A stretch of DNA of 64,000 nucleotides from Borrelia puertoricensis (GTDB taxonomy: Bacteria; Spirochaetota; Spirochaetia; Borreliales; Borreliaceae). A model generated the notes under the pieces. The model was not told the origin of the DNA, made no database searches, and saw nothing but the letters and a program-made list of their open reading frames with translations. Location of the stretch: contig NZ_CP075379.1 in assembly GCF_023035875.1 (NCBI RefSeq), positions 744,001 to 808,000 of the forward strand, given 5' to 3'. Of the stretch, positions 8,133 through 18,127 are shown in pieces (position 1 is the first letter of the stretch; the number at the start of each line of letters is the position of its first letter). The position numbers and the translations under genes were made by a program.

Positions 8133-9908
8133 ATGGAGTATGCTAAGGTTATAGATTTAATTAAACAGAGAGTAGATATTGTAGCTTTAATAAGTGAGCG
8201 TGTTAGATTAGTTAAATCAGGAGCATCTTATAAGGGGCTTTGTCCTTTTCATGCTGAAAGGACCCCTTCTTTTTTTATAACTCCTGCTCAGGGACTTTTT
8301 TATTGTTTTGGATGTAGGAAGGGCGGAGATGCCATCAAATTTTTGATGGATATTGAGAAACTTGATTATAATGCTGCTGTTAAGTCTTTGTGCAGTAGGA
8401 TGGGTATTGTATATGATGATATTAATAAAACCACTGTAGGTAAGAATAAAACTCAGGATAAATCAATAATTTCAAAAATATATGATTTAAATGCTAAGTT
8501 GGTTAAGACTTTTGAATTTTTTTTAAATAATAATCAAAAAGTTTTAAATTATATTTTGCAAATGAGAGGGATATCTAAAGAGGTTATTGATTTATTTAAT
8601 ATTGGTTATTTGCAATTCGATATTCCAGGTAAGTTTAATTTTTATAATTTTTTGATTTCGAAAGGATATTCTGATGAAATTTTGAGTAAAAGTGGTTTAT
8701 TTTCAAAAAAAAAGGGAATATTTTCAATTTTATCTGGAAGATTGATTTTTCCAATCAGAGATTTTAAAGGAAATGTGGTAGGATTTGGAGGTAGATATTT
8801 AGGTAGATACAATGGGCCTAAATATATTAATTTAAGTGAAACAGAGGTTTTTAAAAAGAGAGAATTGCTTTATGGATTTTATGAAGGTTTTTCTGTAATT
8901 AAGGAAAGTAAATCTGTAATCTTAACAGAAGGGTATATAGATGTTCTTTCCTTTTTTACAGCGGGTGTAAAAATTGCAGTTTCTACACTTGGTACTTCTT
9001 TTTCAAGGGAGCATTTTGCTTTAATTAAGAGATATGCAAATAAAATAATCATGTGTTTTGATGATGATGATGCTGGGCTTTTAGCTACCTTTAAGGCTTA
9101 TCAGATTTGTTTGCCGTTTGATATTGATGTAAGTGTAATTAGGATAAAGTATGGAGTTGATCCTGCAGATGTTTTAAAGAATAAAGGTGCTTTTGCCTTA
9201 AAGGATGTAATTAACGATAGTTGTGATGCTTTTGAGTATCTTTTGGAAAAATATTCAGATAAATATGATTTAAGTAAAACAACAGATTTAAATAGTATGG
9301 TTGGTATGTTTATAAATTTGATAAGTTTGTCAAGTACTAATACGCAAAGGGATCTTCTTTTGAAAAAGCTTGGGAGTAAGGTGGGTATTAAATTAGAAAC
9401 CTTAAGAGAAGATTATTATAGTATGAGAGAGAGGAGTGCAATTGCGAGTTATAAGAGGAATGCATATTCTTATGAGATAAATACCTATGAGAGATATTTA
9501 TTAGTTGCCTTATTGAAAGACTTTAATTATTTTACTATAATAAGGCGTAATATTAGTGATAGTGACTTGTATGACGTTGATGTAAAAAAAATTTTTATGT
9601 GCTTTGAATACCTATTTGAGAATAGTGAAAGTTTTTCATTGCTTAATTTAAAAGAATTGCTTAAAGATAATAAGTATAGCGTTAGTGAAGTTTTTTTTGA
9701 GAATATGCTAAGAGTAGAGTTTGAAGTGGATGATGAGATGGTTAAACAAATTTTGTTTGCAATTAAAAAAAGGAAAGTGGAGAATCGAATTTTAGTATTT
9801 AAAAATATGGGAAAGGATAATGTTTCAATAGATGCTAAGGCTCAAATAAGGGAATTGATGTTTTTAAATATGCAGAGAGAAAACTTGAGGATATATTTGA
9901 ATGAATAG
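8133..9908 (+). CDS. dnaG: DNA primase
   Basis: Makes RNA primers at the replication fork with DnaB helicase. The N-terminal zinc domain reads [11 protein letters not shown] with CFGCRKGGD (a CHC2 finger, about residues 40-65). The TOPRIM core shows [15 protein letters not shown] and the metal-binding MCFDDDDAG. The C-terminal part (about 440-591) should bind helicase. Length 591 is normal. An AAGGAA site precedes the ATG. The gene overlaps the rpoD start by eight bases, so primase and sigma-70 are translated as a coupled pair, as in the classical macromolecular-synthesis operon (which usually also holds rpsU, absent here). Confidence 0.97.
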   Translation: MEYAKVIDLIKQRVDIVALISERVRLVKSGASYKGLCPFHAERTPSFFITPAQGLFYCFGCRKGGDAIKFLMDIEKLDYNAAVKSLCSRMGIVYDDINKTTVGKNKTQDKSIISKIYDLNAKLVKTFEFFLNNNQKVLNYILQMRGISKEVIDLFNIGYLQFDIPGKFNFYNFLISKGYSDEILSKSGLFSKKKGIFSILSGRLIFPIRDFKGNVVGFGGRYLGRYNGPKYINLSETEVFKKRELLYGFYEGFSVIKESKSVILTEGYIDVLSFFTAGVKIAVSTLGTSFSREHFALIKRYANKIIMCFDDDDAGLLATFKAYQICLPFDIDVSVIRIKYGVDPADVLKNKGAFALKDVINDSCDAFEYLLEKYSDKYDLSKTTDLNSMVGMFINLISLSSTNTQRDLLLKKLGSKVGIKLETLREDYYSMRERSAIASYKRNAYSYEINTYERYLLVALLKDFNYFTIIRRNISDSDLYDVDVKKIFMCFEYLFENSESFSLLNLKELLKDNKYSVSEVFFENMLRVEFEVDDEMVKQILFAIKKRKVENRILVFKNMGKDNVSIDAKAQIRELMFLNMQRENLRIYLNE

Positions 9909-11793
9909 TATAGAGAATAAAGACTTACAGGTTTTTAAGAAGAAGAATTCAAAAATAATAAAGGCCATCTTAAGTCATTTGGGAGACAAAAAGGTAATTA
10001 CTTTTGAGGATTTATCTACCTTTTTATCAGGGGATATGTTGGAACCTGACAATATTGATTATATTTATGGAGTCCTTGAGAATGAGGGAATAAGCTTGGT
10101 TAATGAAAAGATGGGGTCAGATATTTGTGATATTGATGAATTTGATGAAGCAGATAAACTTGATAGTCAGTGTATGATGTTAGATGATTCTATTCAGAGT
10201 GATGATGAAATTGATGATAAATTGGATGAATTTGATGATGAAGTTTTAGACAAAGAAGATTTTAGTTCAGGATATATTAAGAGTGGTTTATTAAAAGATA
10301 GTAATTCTGAAGATCCCATAAGGCTTTACTTAAAGGAAATAGGCAAAGAGTTTTTGTTAACTGGGAATCAAGAGGTTGAGCTTGCAAAACAGATGGATTC
10401 TGGTGAGAGCATAATTGAGAATATTCTTAAAAATGAAGGACTGGTCATAGAAAATTATTATAATTTAGTTAATGCTATTTATTCAAGAGTAGATAAAGAG
10501 GAGTTTTTTAAGAAAGAAAAGGAAAGAGAAAAAGATAATAATTTCGATTATTATAGCAAAAAAAAAAGGATCACTTCTTTTTATAAAGCTTCATTAAGAC
10601 CATTTCAGGAGCGTTTAATAAAATATATTGAGAGAAAACATAGCTTATATGAACTTGGGGAAGATATTTTTGAAGAGAGTATTACTAGTGAGAGACTTCA
10701 TATAAAAGAAATGCTTAAATCGGTACCTTTATATCAAGAAGAATTGCGTATTTTTTCAGATGATTACATTGATTCTGCTAGCAAAATAAAGGATTTAAAG
10801 AGGCAACAAAAGTCCATATTGGGTAGATTAAAGATAGATAAGATACGCAATCTGAGAATTTTGGGAAGAGACTTAGCTATTCCTGAGAGACGGGAGAGGA
10901 TAGAAAAATCTTTAAATATACGAGAAGATCTAATTAAAGAGCAAATTACAGAAGCTCAACTTGCTCAAAAAGAACTTGAGAGAATTGAGATGTATTATGA
11001 ATATCCAATGGATAAGATAATAAGCATGTCAGAGGAAATCCTTAAGGGCAAGCAGATGATGAAGCATGCAAAAGATCAGTTAATTAAGGCTAATTTAAGA
11101 CTTGTGGTAAGTATTGCTAAAAAGTATGCTAATAGAGGGTTACATTTCTTTGATCTTGTTCAAGAGGGCAATATTGGTTTAATTAAGGCGGTTGAAAAAT
11201 TTGAGTATAAGCGAGGCTTTAAGTTCTCTACTTATGCTACATGGTGGATTCGTCAAGCAATAACAAGATCAATCTCAGATCAGGCGCGTACCATTCGTGT
11301 TCCTGTTCATATGATTGAGCAGATAAATAGGTTGAATAGAGAAACGAGATATTTGGTTCAAGTGTTAGGTAAAGATCCAACAGATGAGGAGTTGTCAGCT
11401 AGACTTGGGTGGGAGCTTAAAAAAGTAAAGACTGTAAAGAATGTTTCAAGAGAACCCGTTTCACTTGAAACACCAATTGGAGAAGAAGAAGATTCTGTTC
11501 TTAGTGATTTTATTGAAGATAAGGCTATAAAAAATCCAGCAAAGCACACGTCTTTTGTGGTCTTGCAAGATCAAATAAGAGCAGTTCTTGGGACTCTTCC
11601 AGAAAGAGAACAGGAAGTTGTTAAGATGAGGTTTGGTCTTGAAGATGGATATTCTTTAACTCTGGAAGAAGTTGGACTGCATTTTAATGTTACAAGAGAG
11701 AGAATTAGACAGATTGAGTCTAAGGCTTTAAGGAGACTTAAAAATCCTAAGAAAACCCAAAAACTTAAAGATTATTTAGAAGATTTAAATTGA
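9901..11793 (+). CDS. rpoD: Primary sigma factor (sigma-70)
   Basis: Housekeeping sigma subunit of RNA polymerase. Region 1.1 and a very acidic linker (about residues 80-125, Asp/Glu rich) lead the protein. Region 1.2 follows at [11 protein letters not shown], and a long non-conserved insert ends near 390. Region 2 shows [20 protein letters not shown], then [14 protein letters not shown] (2.3-2.4). Region 3 starts at [14 protein letters not shown]. Region 4.2 has the helix-turn-helix [20 protein letters not shown]. Length 630 fits. The start overlaps the end of dnaG. Confidence 0.98.
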   Translation: MNSIENKDLQVFKKKNSKIIKAILSHLGDKKVITFEDLSTFLSGDMLEPDNIDYIYGVLENEGISLVNEKMGSDICDIDEFDEADKLDSQCMMLDDSIQSDDEIDDKLDEFDDEVLDKEDFSSGYIKSGLLKDSNSEDPIRLYLKEIGKEFLLTGNQEVELAKQMDSGESIIENILKNEGLVIENYYNLVNAIYSRVDKEEFFKKEKEREKDNNFDYYSKKKRITSFYKASLRPFQERLIKYIERKHSLYELGEDIFEESITSERLHIKEMLKSVPLYQEELRIFSDDYIDSASKIKDLKRQQKSILGRLKIDKIRNLRILGRDLAIPERRERIEKSLNIREDLIKEQITEAQLAQKELERIEMYYEYPMDKIISMSEEILKGKQMMKHAKDQLIKANLRLVVSIAKKYANRGLHFFDLVQEGNIGLIKAVEKFEYKRGFKFSTYATWWIRQAITRSISDQARTIRVPVHMIEQINRLNRETRYLVQVLGKDPTDEELSARLGWELKKVKTVKNVSREPVSLETPIGEEEDSVLSDFIEDKAIKNPAKHTSFVVLQDQIRAVLGTLPEREQEVVKMRFGLEDGYSLTLEEVGLHFNVTRERIRQIESKALRRLKNPKKTQKLKDYLEDLN

Positions 11794-11805
11794 ATAGGAG
11801 GCTTT

Positions 11806-12564
11806 ATGGAAAGTAATATTGATGTATTAAAGAATCTTGAAAGCATATATAAAGCTAAATTTGAGCTTGAGGAAAGGCAAAAAAATATTCCTAAATATTT
11901 GCAAGCCAAGAAGGCTAAAATTGATGGACTTATTGAAGCTCTTGCTGAATTACAGTTTAAATTTAAGGAATATCAAAAAGAAGATTCATCTTTAAAATTA
12001 GATATTCAAGACATTAATGTAAGAAAGGGCAAGGCAGAAGAAAAAATTGATAGCATTAAAACTCAGAGGGAATATGAGGCTCTTGAGAAAGAATTGCAGA
12101 CAATTATAGATGATGAAGTTGCTATTAGAAAAAAAATGACACATATTACTGGACTTAAGACAAAAGTAGATAGGGAAATAACAGATGTTAAGAGTAAGCT
12201 TGAAATTGAGCAGGATATGTATGCTACTGAGAGTAATGATCTTGAGAATGAGCTTTTAGAGATTATAAAAGAGCTTGATTCTATAAGATGTGAAGAGGAA
12301 AAATATGCTTTTCGAATGGACGAGGATTTTTTGTTTAAATTTCAAAGAATTATTAGAAATAAATCCAATGGAGTTGTTCCTTTGATTGAAAATGTTTGTA
12401 AAGGTTGTCATATGATACTTCCTGTTGAGTTTGCAAATAAGGTAAGGCGTGAACCTGATGATGTTAAATTTTGTCCTTATTGTAGTAGAATACTCTATTA
12501 TCAAGATAAATTTGAAGTTGGTTTGGAGATGGTTCCTGGTGGTTTAGCAGATCTTATAGAATAA
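11806..12564 (+). CDS. Coiled-coil protein with C-terminal C4 zinc ribbon (CT398-type)
   Basis: A 252-residue protein with a strong AGGAGG Shine-Dalgarno. Residues 1-185 are a long charged coiled coil (ELEERQKNIPKYLQAKKAKI and IKTQREYEALEKELQ regions). The C-terminus has a zinc ribbon, CKGCHMILP then CPYCSRILYY. This architecture matches the widespread CT398/HP0958-like family, whose Helicobacter member (FlgZ) binds sigma-54 and flaA mRNA. Its position 12 bases after rpoD may be meaningful, but a role in sigma-factor or flagellar control here is inference. Confidence 0.8.
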   Translation: MESNIDVLKNLESIYKAKFELEERQKNIPKYLQAKKAKIDGLIEALAELQFKFKEYQKEDSSLKLDIQDINVRKGKAEEKIDSIKTQREYEALEKELQTIIDDEVAIRKKMTHITGLKTKVDREITDVKSKLEIEQDMYATESNDLENELLEIIKELDSIRCEEEKYAFRMDEDFLFKFQRIIRNKSNGVVPLIENVCKGCHMILPVEFANKVRREPDDVKFCPYCSRILYYQDKFEVGLEMVPGGLADLIE

Positions 12565-12594
12565 TGTTTTTAATTTTGTGTTTTATTTTAATAA

Positions 12595-12938
12595 GTTGAT
12601 ATCCAGTCATCGCTTGATATGCTATGTTGAAGTATATTAAGAGGAAAGTCCGAGCTCCAATAAGAGCATGATGCTAGGTAATGCCTAGGAGTTGTTAAAC
12701 TTAAGAGAGTGTCACAGAAAATTACCGCCTTAGGGTAAGGGTGAAAAGGTGAGGTAAGAGCTCACCGCTTATTTAGTAATAAATAGGGTCAAGATAAACC
12801 TCATTAGGAGCAAAATCAAATAAGCAAGCTTCCTTAGCTCTTGAGGGTATGCTTGTGGGTAGATTGCATGATTTTTCCAGTGATGGAAAAGCAAGATAGA
12901 TGATGACATAATACAGAACTCGGCTTATGGATGTCAAC
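12595..12938 (+). ncRNA. rnpB: RNase P RNA (bacterial A type)
   Basis: The catalytic RNA that matures the 5' ends of tRNAs. Conserved landmarks are in order: GAGGAAAGTCCGAGCTCC (12641-12658), CACAGAAA, ACCGCC, then GGGTGAAAAGGTGAGGTAAG and GAGCTCACCG. GGTCAAGATAAACC, GGGTAGATTGC and the 3' ACAGAACTCGGCTTA (about 12912-12927) follow. An 11-bp P1 helix closes the molecule, GTTGATATCCA at 12595 with TGGATGTCAAC ending at 12938. A run of T follows at 12943-12949 and probably ends transcription. Its ends are set from P1 pairing and could shift by a few bases. Confidence 0.96.
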
Positions 12939-12963
12939 TTCTATTTTTTTGTAGAGAGTTTTT

Positions 12964-13929
12964 ATGGGAATCAATTATCTAAAATGTACTTTTTATTTGA
13001 TTGTAAGTTTGTCACTTTTATTCTTTATTTTTTATATTTTATCTTATTTTAAGACTTTTTCCAATTCTTATTTAAAGGCAGGTCCTACTGAGGTAAATTT
13101 ACTTGTTCTTTGGGATAATAGGGAATATAAAGAAATAATAGATTATGCTGAAAATGGTCTTAAAAAAAATAAATTTGATTTTAATCTAAATTTGCTTCTT
13201 GGGTTTTCATATTTTTATTATTCATTAATGTTGAATGATAGTTACTTAAAAAATCAATTTTTAGACAATGCAATAGAAAGATTACGGTTTTTAATGTCAA
13301 TTAATGATGATGTCCCTATGAGTTCGCTTTATTATATTTTGGGTAAAGCTTATTCTCATAAGGGTGAGTATTATAGTGATCTTTCTGTTAAGTATTTAAG
13401 TAAAGCTTTGTATTCAAGTAGTTTTGACTTTATGAGTGTAAAGGAGGATATTTTTGAATATCTGGGATATTCTTATCAGATTTTAAAAGATTATAATTCT
13501 AGCTTAAAGTTTTTTGAAAAAGCTTATAAAGAGAATAAATCTGATCTTGTGCTTTGGAGTTTGGCATATGTGAATTATAAGACAGGTAATGTTGATAAGA
13601 GTGTGGAATATATAAATAAATTTTTACAGGAAGGTAATGAATCATTAAAAAATGAAAAAAGTGATGATAATTTAATGCAAAAGGTATATTTATTGTATGG
13701 AGATATCTATTTGGAGAGAGATGCTTATGAGGATGCTTTAAATTGCTATGATAAAGTCTTGAAAATTAATAGTTTAAATCCTGATGTTTATGTTAAAATA
13801 GGAGACATATATAGAAAAAGAGATAAAGATTATCCTAAGGCTAGAAAATATTGGAGAGAAGCGTTAAGCATTAATCCTTATTTAGAAGAAGCAATAGAGA
13901 GACTTAAAATTAGCTTAGAGGATTTTTAG
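12964..13929 (+). CDS. Membrane-anchored TPR protein
   Basis: A 321-residue protein with one N-terminal membrane helix (about residues 8-29) followed by tetratricopeptide repeats. The clearest repeat units are LWSLAYVNYKTGNVDKSVEY, VYLLYGDIYLERDAYEDALN and VYVKIGDIYRKRDKDYPKAR. It lies directly upstream of mreB (12 bases) and downstream of rnpB. The position at the head of the rod-complex operon suggests a scaffolding role in cell-wall elongation; that is inference from context. Confidence 0.82.
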   Translation: MGINYLKCTFYLIVSLSLLFFIFYILSYFKTFSNSYLKAGPTEVNLLVLWDNREYKEIIDYAENGLKKNKFDFNLNLLLGFSYFYYSLMLNDSYLKNQFLDNAIERLRFLMSINDDVPMSSLYYILGKAYSHKGEYYSDLSVKYLSKALYSSSFDFMSVKEDIFEYLGYSYQILKDYNSSLKFFEKAYKENKSDLVLWSLAYVNYKTGNVDKSVEYINKFLQEGNESLKNEKSDDNLMQKVYLLYGDIYLERDAYEDALNCYDKVLKINSLNPDVYVKIGDIYRKRDKDYPKARKYWREALSINPYLEEAIERLKISLEDF

Positions 13930-13941
13930 GGGGAGCTTAAT

Positions 13942-14991
13942 TTGAATTTTTTTAAATCTTTTTTGATAGATATTGGTATTGATCTTGGTACATGCAACAC
14001 TTTAGTTTACATTAAAGATTATGGTGTGGTGATGAGTGAGCCTTCGGTAGTTGCTATTGACGTTAATAAGAATAATAGGGTTGTAGCTGTTGGGCGTAAT
14101 GCAAAGAAGATGCTTTGGAAAACACCGGAAAATATTAAGGCCGTAAGACCTCTTCGTGATGGTGTTATTGCTGACATTGAAAATACTGAGAAAATGATTA
14201 AATATTTTATAAGTCAAATTTTTTCTCGGAAAAAATTGTTTTTTAGACCTAGAATGGTAATAGGAGTACCAACTTGCATTACGGAAGTTGAGAGAAGAGC
14301 TGTAAAAGAGAGTGCAATGAATGCTGGTGCTCGTGAAGTTAAGGTTATTGAAGAATCTCTTGCAGCTGCTATTGGCTCTGATATTCCCATTTTTGAACCA
14401 ACAGGTCATATGGTGTGTGATATTGGAGGGGGGACTACTGAAATATCGGTAATTTCTCTTGGTGGTATGGTAGTAAGTAGAGCTATTAGAACGGGTGGTG
14501 ATGAGTTTGATGAGAGTATCATCAAGTATATGAGAAATGCTCATAACATTATTATTGGGCAACAAACATCAGAAAAATTGAAAATTAAGATAGGTAATGT
14601 TTATCCAGATACTCATAATTTGAAGGTAGAGACAATAGATATTAAAGGAACAGATGCTGTTACGGGTCTTCCTAGAAAGCAAATTATTGATTCTATGGAA
14701 GTTCGAGAGTCTTTGCAAGAACCTATAGGTATTGTTGTTGATGAGGTTAAGAGAACGCTTGGAGCAACTCCCCCAGAACTTGCAACAGATATTGTTGAGC
14801 GTGGAATCATATTAACGGGAGGTGGAGCTCTTCTTAAAGGACTCAGTAGGCTTTTATCAAAAGAGACGGGAGTTCCAGTTTACGTTGCAGATAATCCTCT
14901 CTTATCTGTAGCTGTTGGAGCGGGTTTATTTTATGATTATGCTAATAGAATAGATATTAGTAAAAATATATATAGTTTTATTAATGAATAG
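13942..14991 (+). CDS. mreB: Rod-shape-determining actin homologue MreB
   Basis: Forms membrane-bound filaments that guide the elongation machinery. It starts at TTG with GGGGAG upstream. Actin-fold motifs are clear: IGIDLGTCNTLVYI (phosphate 1), CDIGGGTTEISVI (phosphate 2), and GIILTGGGALLKGLSRLL (adenosine). Length 349 is typical. The N-terminal FFKSFL may act as a membrane-binding amphipathic stretch. mreC follows after two bases. Confidence 0.97.
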   Translation: MNFFKSFLIDIGIDLGTCNTLVYIKDYGVVMSEPSVVAIDVNKNNRVVAVGRNAKKMLWKTPENIKAVRPLRDGVIADIENTEKMIKYFISQIFSRKKLFFRPRMVIGVPTCITEVERRAVKESAMNAGAREVKVIEESLAAAIGSDIPIFEPTGHMVCDIGGGTTEISVISLGGMVVSRAIRTGGDEFDESIIKYMRNAHNIIIGQQTSEKLKIKIGNVYPDTHNLKVETIDIKGTDAVTGLPRKQIIDSMEVRESLQEPIGIVVDEVKRTLGATPPELATDIVERGIILTGGGALLKGLSRLLSKETGVPVYVADNPLLSVAVGAGLFYDYANRIDISKNIYSFINE

Positions 14992-14993
14992 AT

Positions 14994-15839
14994 ATGAAGT
15001 TTCTTGTTAATTTCAAGAATTTTATTAAGGTACTTAGTGTATTAATATTTGCTATCATTCTTATGCTATATGATTCAAGTGCTTCTAAGAGTAATAAAAG
15101 AGACGATTTTTTTATTTTTACTTTAAATTCATATATTCAACGAAATGTGCATGAGTTTTTTAATTTTATTTCTAGTATTTTTAAGGCGATAAATGAATAT
15201 AAAGATTATGGTGAGACAATAGAAGTTTATAAGAAAAGAATACAGCAACTTGAGATAGTAATTCAGAATGTGCAAGTGTTAAGGCAGGAAAATGCCAGGC
15301 TTAAAGAACAGCTTGGATTTTATTCGGTACATTCTAATGATTTTATTTCAGCTGAAATAATTTACTTAAATTATGCAAATGTTTCATCTTTAATGGCTAT
15401 TAATAAAGGCTATAATGATGGTGTTCAAAAAGATATGATAGCTGTTGCTTATCAGGATGGGTTTAGTGGTCTTGTTGGCAAAGTTGTGAAGGTTTATGCG
15501 GATACTGCTAGAGTTTTGCCTTTAACCAGTTATGAAAATTTTGTCTCTGCAAGAATTCAAAATAGCAAGTTCATTGGTCTAGTTGAAGGTAAGGGATATG
15601 GTGAAGTTCTTGAGATGAATTATGTTAATAAATTAGCTGAAAATACTTTAAAGATTGGAGACTCGGTTGTTACTGCTGGATTTAGTGATTATCCTAGTGG
15701 AATTTATATAGGAAAAATTATTCATTTTGATGTTCTTGAATATAATTCTCTTTTGAGTATTAAAATAGAACCTGTAATAGTTTTAGATAAGTTAGAATAT
15801 GTTTTTTTAATTAAGGGTAATCAGAGGATAGAAAAGTGA
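14994..15839 (+). CDS. mreC: Rod-shape protein MreC
   Basis: Bitopic membrane protein that activates PBP2-RodA. One membrane helix lies at residues 10-28 and a coiled coil at about 65-105 (VYKKRIQQLEIVIQN, LRQENARLKEQLGFY). Beta domains follow with VISAE-like IISAEIIYLNY, GLVGKVVKVYADTARVLP and the family motif GDSVVTAGFSDYPSGIYIGKI. Length 281 is normal. Its stop overlaps the mreD GTG start. Confidence 0.94.
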   Translation: MKFLVNFKNFIKVLSVLIFAIILMLYDSSASKSNKRDDFFIFTLNSYIQRNVHEFFNFISSIFKAINEYKDYGETIEVYKKRIQQLEIVIQNVQVLRQENARLKEQLGFYSVHSNDFISAEIIYLNYANVSSLMAINKGYNDGVQKDMIAVAYQDGFSGLVGKVVKVYADTARVLPLTSYENFVSARIQNSKFIGLVEGKGYGEVLEMNYVNKLAENTLKIGDSVVTAGFSDYPSGIYIGKIIHFDVLEYNSLLSIKIEPVIVLDKLEYVFLIKGNQRIEK

Positions 15840-16318
15840 TATCTTTTATACTCTATTATATCTTTAGTATATTTTTGGGACAAGTTTTTCAATATTATTG
15901 TGATATCAATTTTTCTTTTTCACTAGATATATTTTTAATTATTTTAATTTTTAATTCTCTAAACTTTGTTTTTAATATAGGTTTAATTTCAAGTATTTTA
16001 CATGGTTTTATTATGGAATATTTCAATGGTTTGCCACTTGGATTTTTTGTTTTTAGTTATGTTTTGATATTTTATCTTCTTGAAAAAGTTAAGTTGATTG
16101 TTCCAAAGAGCATGTTTAGTATAACAATATTTTTTATTTTTTCAAAATTTGTTATTTGGTTTGTAGCAATGACTTTTGCAGATTTTATTGATCTTAAAGG
16201 ATTCAATTATTTGATATTTGATTTTAATATTGTTATAAATATAGTGTTTTTAAATTTTTTGTATCCAATTTTAAATTATTGTACGAGAGATCTTTATACT
16301 ATTAAAGAGGAATATTGA
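15836..16318 (+). CDS. mreD: Rod-shape protein MreD
   Basis: A 160-residue multi-pass membrane protein with five or six hydrophobic helices and few charged residues. The GTG start overlaps the mreC stop. Sequence signatures of MreD are weak in all species, so the call rests on hydrophobicity, length and its place between mreC and pbp2, which is the standard order. Confidence 0.85.
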   Translation: MISFILYYIFSIFLGQVFQYYCDINFSFSLDIFLIILIFNSLNFVFNIGLISSILHGFIMEYFNGLPLGFFVFSYVLIFYLLEKVKLIVPKSMFSITIFFIFSKFVIWFVAMTFADFIDLKGFNYLIFDFNIVINIVFLNFLYPILNYCTRDLYTIKEEY

Positions 16319-16319
16319 A

Positions 16320-18122
16320 ATGAAGGTTATTTTGAAGGGCCGATATATGTTTGGCCTGTTGCTTCTATTTTTTGTTTTTTTTTCTTATCTTTTCACTTTA
16401 TTTAAAATGCAGATTGGAAAACACTTGTTTTATGATAGAGAAGCAACAGTCCTTTTATCTAGAGTTGAAAAAATCAAGGCTTCACGAGGTGAAATTTTAG
16501 ATTCAAACTTTAATGTTCTTGCAAATAATCTTACAGCATTTGTTTTAAAGATTAGTTTGGAACAATATTATGGCATGTCTCTTAAGGATAGGGACGAAAT
16601 GTTAGATTTTTTATCAAGTATTTTAGGTATTGAAAGAGAACTTATTCTCTCTAAAATTGAGGCTCCTAGAGGATATTTGAAGGATGTAGAAATAGTTGAA
16701 CTTAGTCCAGAAATGTTGTTTAGAGTTGCTGAGAAGAGAAGTTATTATCCTGCATTTTTATGGACATATTCTTTTAAAAGGAATTATTTGGTAGATGATT
16801 CTTGTTCTCATCCTATTGGGTATGTTGGTAGGATTAATCAAAGAGAACTTCGTTCTTTTTATAATGTTAAAGGCTATGATAATAATTCTACAATAGGAAA
16901 ATTAGGCATTGAACAAATTTATGATAGTTATATCAGAGGTAAGGAAGGTTTAATTAAATATAGGGTAGATTCTAAAGAGAGAAAAATGGATAGTGGTTCT
17001 ATTATAGAGAATATGACCCCTGGGAATAATATTGTTTTAAATATTAATAAGGATATTCAACTGCTTGCTAAGAACACTTTAGGTAAAAGGTATGGAACTG
17101 TGGTAGTGTTAAAACCTTCAACAGGCGGTGTGTTAGCACTACATAATTATCCTTACTATTCAATGAATGATGTTTATAATAAGTATTCTAAGGAAGATTA
17201 TTCTTTTCTAAATAGGGCAATACAATCAGTTTATCCCCCTGCATCTGTTTTTAAATTGGTTTTGACCACAGCGTTATTAGAAGAGAAGGTTCTTGATAGG
17301 GCTAAAAAAATTTATTGTCCGGGATATTTTAGAGTAGGCAATAGAGTGTTTCATTGTTGGCAACGAGGTGGTCATGGTTATGTCGATTTGGAACATGCTG
17401 TTGCTCATTCATGTAATGTTTATTTTTATATATTGGGACTTAAGTATCTTGGTGTTGAGAAAATTTTTAAGTATGCAAAAGAGTATGGATTTGGTGAAAA
17501 AACCGGAATTGATTTGCCAAATGAGGTTTCAGGCCTTCTTCCAAGTCCTGAGTGGAAGGAAAAAATTTTTAATCAACCTTGGGTAGGTGGCGATACTGTC
17601 AATTTTTCAATAGGCCAAGGTTTTTTAAATGCTACCCCTATGCAGATTGCCAATATGATAGCTATGATTGCAAATGAAGGTGTGATTTATAAACCAAGGA
17701 TTGTTAATAGGATTTTAAATGGGAGTACTAATGAAGTTATTCTTGAAAATGTTCCTGAAGTTCTTAAGAAAACAGATATTATTAGTCGAAATACTTTTAA
17801 GTTTTTGAAAAAATATATGAGAAATGTTATAACTTATGGTACTGCTAGAAATTCAGTTCTTACAAAAGCTGTTGTGGTTGTAGGAAAGACTGGTACAGGT
17901 CAAACTGGTGTTACTGGACTTGAGAATAGTTCTTTTGTTGCTCTTGCTCCTTATAATGCTTCACCTAGTGAACAAATTGTTATTTTTAGTTTGGTTGAAG
18001 GAAGAAGTAATACAGATAATATGTGGTCTGCTAAATCTATAGATTTAATGATGCAAGGGATTTTTGCTAATCAGAGTTATGAGGATATTCTTAAAGAGTA
18101 TAGACCATGGTATATTAGGTAA
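16320..18122 (+). CDS. mrdA: Penicillin-binding protein 2 (elongation transpeptidase)
   Basis: Class B PBP that cross-links peptidoglycan in the rod complex. It has an N-terminal membrane anchor (about residues 8-27). The pedestal domain has GEILDSNFNVLANN and GRINQRELRSF. Transpeptidase motifs are PPASVFKL (SxxK), HSCNVYF (SxN) and VGKTGTGQTG (KTG). Length 600 is typical. The stop is six bases before rodA, its obligate partner, so the pair is co-translated. It is a beta-lactam target. Confidence 0.96.
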   Translation: MKVILKGRYMFGLLLLFFVFFSYLFTLFKMQIGKHLFYDREATVLLSRVEKIKASRGEILDSNFNVLANNLTAFVLKISLEQYYGMSLKDRDEMLDFLSSILGIERELILSKIEAPRGYLKDVEIVELSPEMLFRVAEKRSYYPAFLWTYSFKRNYLVDDSCSHPIGYVGRINQRELRSFYNVKGYDNNSTIGKLGIEQIYDSYIRGKEGLIKYRVDSKERKMDSGSIIENMTPGNNIVLNINKDIQLLAKNTLGKRYGTVVVLKPSTGGVLALHNYPYYSMNDVYNKYSKEDYSFLNRAIQSVYPPASVFKLVLTTALLEEKVLDRAKKIYCPGYFRVGNRVFHCWQRGGHGYVDLEHAVAHSCNVYFYILGLKYLGVEKIFKYAKEYGFGEKTGIDLPNEVSGLLPSPEWKEKIFNQPWVGGDTVNFSIGQGFLNATPMQIANMIAMIANEGVIYKPRIVNRILNGSTNEVILENVPEVLKKTDIISRNTFKFLKKYMRNVITYGTARNSVLTKAVVVVGKTGTGQTGVTGLENSSFVALAPYNASPSEQIVIFSLVEGRSNTDNMWSAKSIDLMMQGIFANQSYEDILKEYRPWYIR

Positions 18123-18127
18123 AGTAA

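Noticed and set aside
14002-14565. 187-codon minus-strand frame opposite mreB
   Set aside because: Shadow of mreB; its composition (His, Asn, Ser, Tyr) is that of an antisense translation.
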